From Candidatus Aminicenantota bacterium (GTDB lineage: Bacteria; Acidobacteriota; Aminicenantia; Aminicenantales; Aminicenantaceae), in the NCBI GenBank assembly GCA_004378665.1, contig SOIA01000113.1:1-7304 (forward strand): DNA of 7,304 nucleotides, written 5' to 3'. The notes beneath the pieces were generated by a model. That model did not search any database. It was not told where the DNA came from and worked only from the letters and a program-made list of their open reading frames with translations. Below are positions 6,498 through 7,304 of this stretch, in pieces. Positions within the stretch are counted from its first letter, which is position 1. Each line of letters opens with the position of its first letter. The position numbers were made by a program, and so were the translations under genes.

Positions 6498-7304
6498 TCA
6501 AAAAATGGATTCAGGCACGTAAACCAAATCATTTTCTTTCAGCGGGATGTCTTTTCGCTTCCCCTTAATAATGTCTTTCACATTCACTTTTATCTGAGTT
6601 TCTTTGCCCTCTTGATCGATCCTCTTGATAATCACGCCACTCTTTGAGGCTCGATCCGTAAACCCTCCGGCCTGAGCAATGGCCCGGAGGAGGGTAGGCA
6701 TGTTTGACTTTTTCACCTCAAGAGCTCCGGGGTTTCTCACCTGGCCAAAGACATAGACAAAAACAGCCTTATCGGCCGGAATATTCACGATATCATCCGG
6801 TTCAAGAGGGATATTCAGCTCCGTGTCCCCCTCTAAAATCAAATCATCGATCGGGATCCGAAAAGATGTATTCGTACCATCTTGAAGCTTCCTGATGATT
6901 ATAATCTCATCTCCTGCATCGTTGGTGAGACCCCCCGCCTGAGAGATGAGATGAAGCAGGGTTTGACGGCCGAGCAGCTCATAAGGACCGGGTTTTCCAA
7001 CCGCACCGAGCATGAACACTCTCTTGCTCTGGTATTCCTTGATGAACACCGTCACCTGTGGGTTCTGAAGATATTCTTCCTCAAGAAGCTGGCTGATTTT
7101 TTTCTCGAGCTCTGTTTTTGTTAAACCCCCGACTTGAATTTCCCCCAGCAACGGTAACGATATTTTCCCTTCTTCCGAAACACGAACGGTCCTGTTCAGC
7201 TCTTCCAGCCCGAAGACACTGATCTCCAGAAGGTCCTTCGCTCCGATCTTGAACTCCACCGTGTCCTTCTCCTGCCCCCAGAAGAAACACACGAATGCAA
7301 ACAT
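6498..7304 (-). CDS. Polysaccharide export protein, Wza-like (Poly_export + two SLBB domains), 5' end probably outside window
   Basis: Periplasmic/outer-membrane protein of the Wza family, which forms the export channel for capsular or extracellular polysaccharide. The visible 268 residues show a polysaccharide export domain at about 17-91 (FKIGAKDLLEISV at its start, PLLG near 51-54, GLTKTEL, NPQVTVFI), a first SLBB domain at about 95-140 (VFMLGAVGKPGPYEL, then QAGGLT) and a second at about 182-228 (VYVFGQVRNPGAL, then QAGGFT). It ends about 40 residues after the second SLBB, so it lacks the long C-terminal region with the membrane-spanning helix of E. coli Wza. The ATG is the very last codon of the window and is followed by only about ten hydrophobic residues (FAFVCFFWG), which looks like the back half of a signal peptide; the real start is therefore probably to the right of the window. 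It is first in the visible operon, 82 bases before the kinase gene. Family call is firm; the 5' end is not. Confidence 0.93.
   Translation of the reverse strand: MFAFVCFFWGQEKDTVEFKIGAKDLLEISVFGLEELNRTVRVSEEGKISLPLLGEIQVGGLTKTELEKKISQLLEEEYLQNPQVTVFIKEYQSKRVFMLGAVGKPGPYELLGRQTLLHLISQAGGLTNDAGDEIIIIRKLQDGTNTSFRIPIDDLILEGDTELNIPLEPDDIVNIPADKAVFVYVFGQVRNPGALEVKKSNMPTLLRAIAQAGGFTDRASKSGVIIKRIDQEGKETQIKVNVKDIIKGKRKDIPLKENDLVYVPESIF

Overview
The window holds five genes, all on the minus strand and packed closely, so it reads as one transcription unit running from the right edge to the left edge. It is the export, chain-length, phosphoregulation and polymerisation part of an extracellular or capsular polysaccharide (Wzx/Wzy-type) locus. 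In transcription order the genes are: an outer-membrane polysaccharide export protein of the Wza/SLBB family (6498-7304, 5' end probably cut by the window); a Wzc-type co-polymerase fused to a bacterial tyrosine kinase (4130-6415); a CpsB/YwqE-type PHP-fold tyrosine phosphatase (3308-4111); an O-antigen ligase/polymerase-family membrane protein (1821-3287); and a membrane-anchored TPR-like protein that is open for all 568 codons to the left edge (1-1704, 3' end cut).

The SLBB export protein implies a diderm (Gram-negative-type) bacterium. Base composition is balanced and starts are a mix of good and weak Shine-Dalgarno sites. The PHP-type phosphatase beside a Wza/Wzc pair differs from the enterobacterial arrangement (low-molecular-weight phosphatase Wzb) and is more like loci of deep-branching diderms such as Acidobacteriota, Aminicenantes or delta-type lineages. 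That placement is inference; no rRNA or marker gene is present to test it.

Working model: the polymerase/ligase-family protein joins repeat units in the inner membrane. The Wzz-like periplasmic part of the kinase sets chain length and contacts the export protein. The cytoplasmic kinase domain cycles through phosphorylation of its C-terminal tyrosine cluster, and the PHP phosphatase reverses this. The export protein carries the chain across the outer membrane. The role of the TPR-like protein is unknown; its position suggests a scaffold or a partner of the ligase/polymerase.

The least expected item is in the only long gap (1705-1820). Right after the ligase stop, and in the same frame, there are 29 codons that look like the C-terminal end of a PP2C-type Ser/Thr phosphatase, ending in a stop 26 bases before the TPR gene. 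It appears to be the scar of a gene that once stood upstream of the TPR gene. I see no mobile element, tRNA, rRNA, CRISPR array or convincing terminator. Apart from that scar the locus is a recognisable polysaccharide cluster and not a clearly new system.
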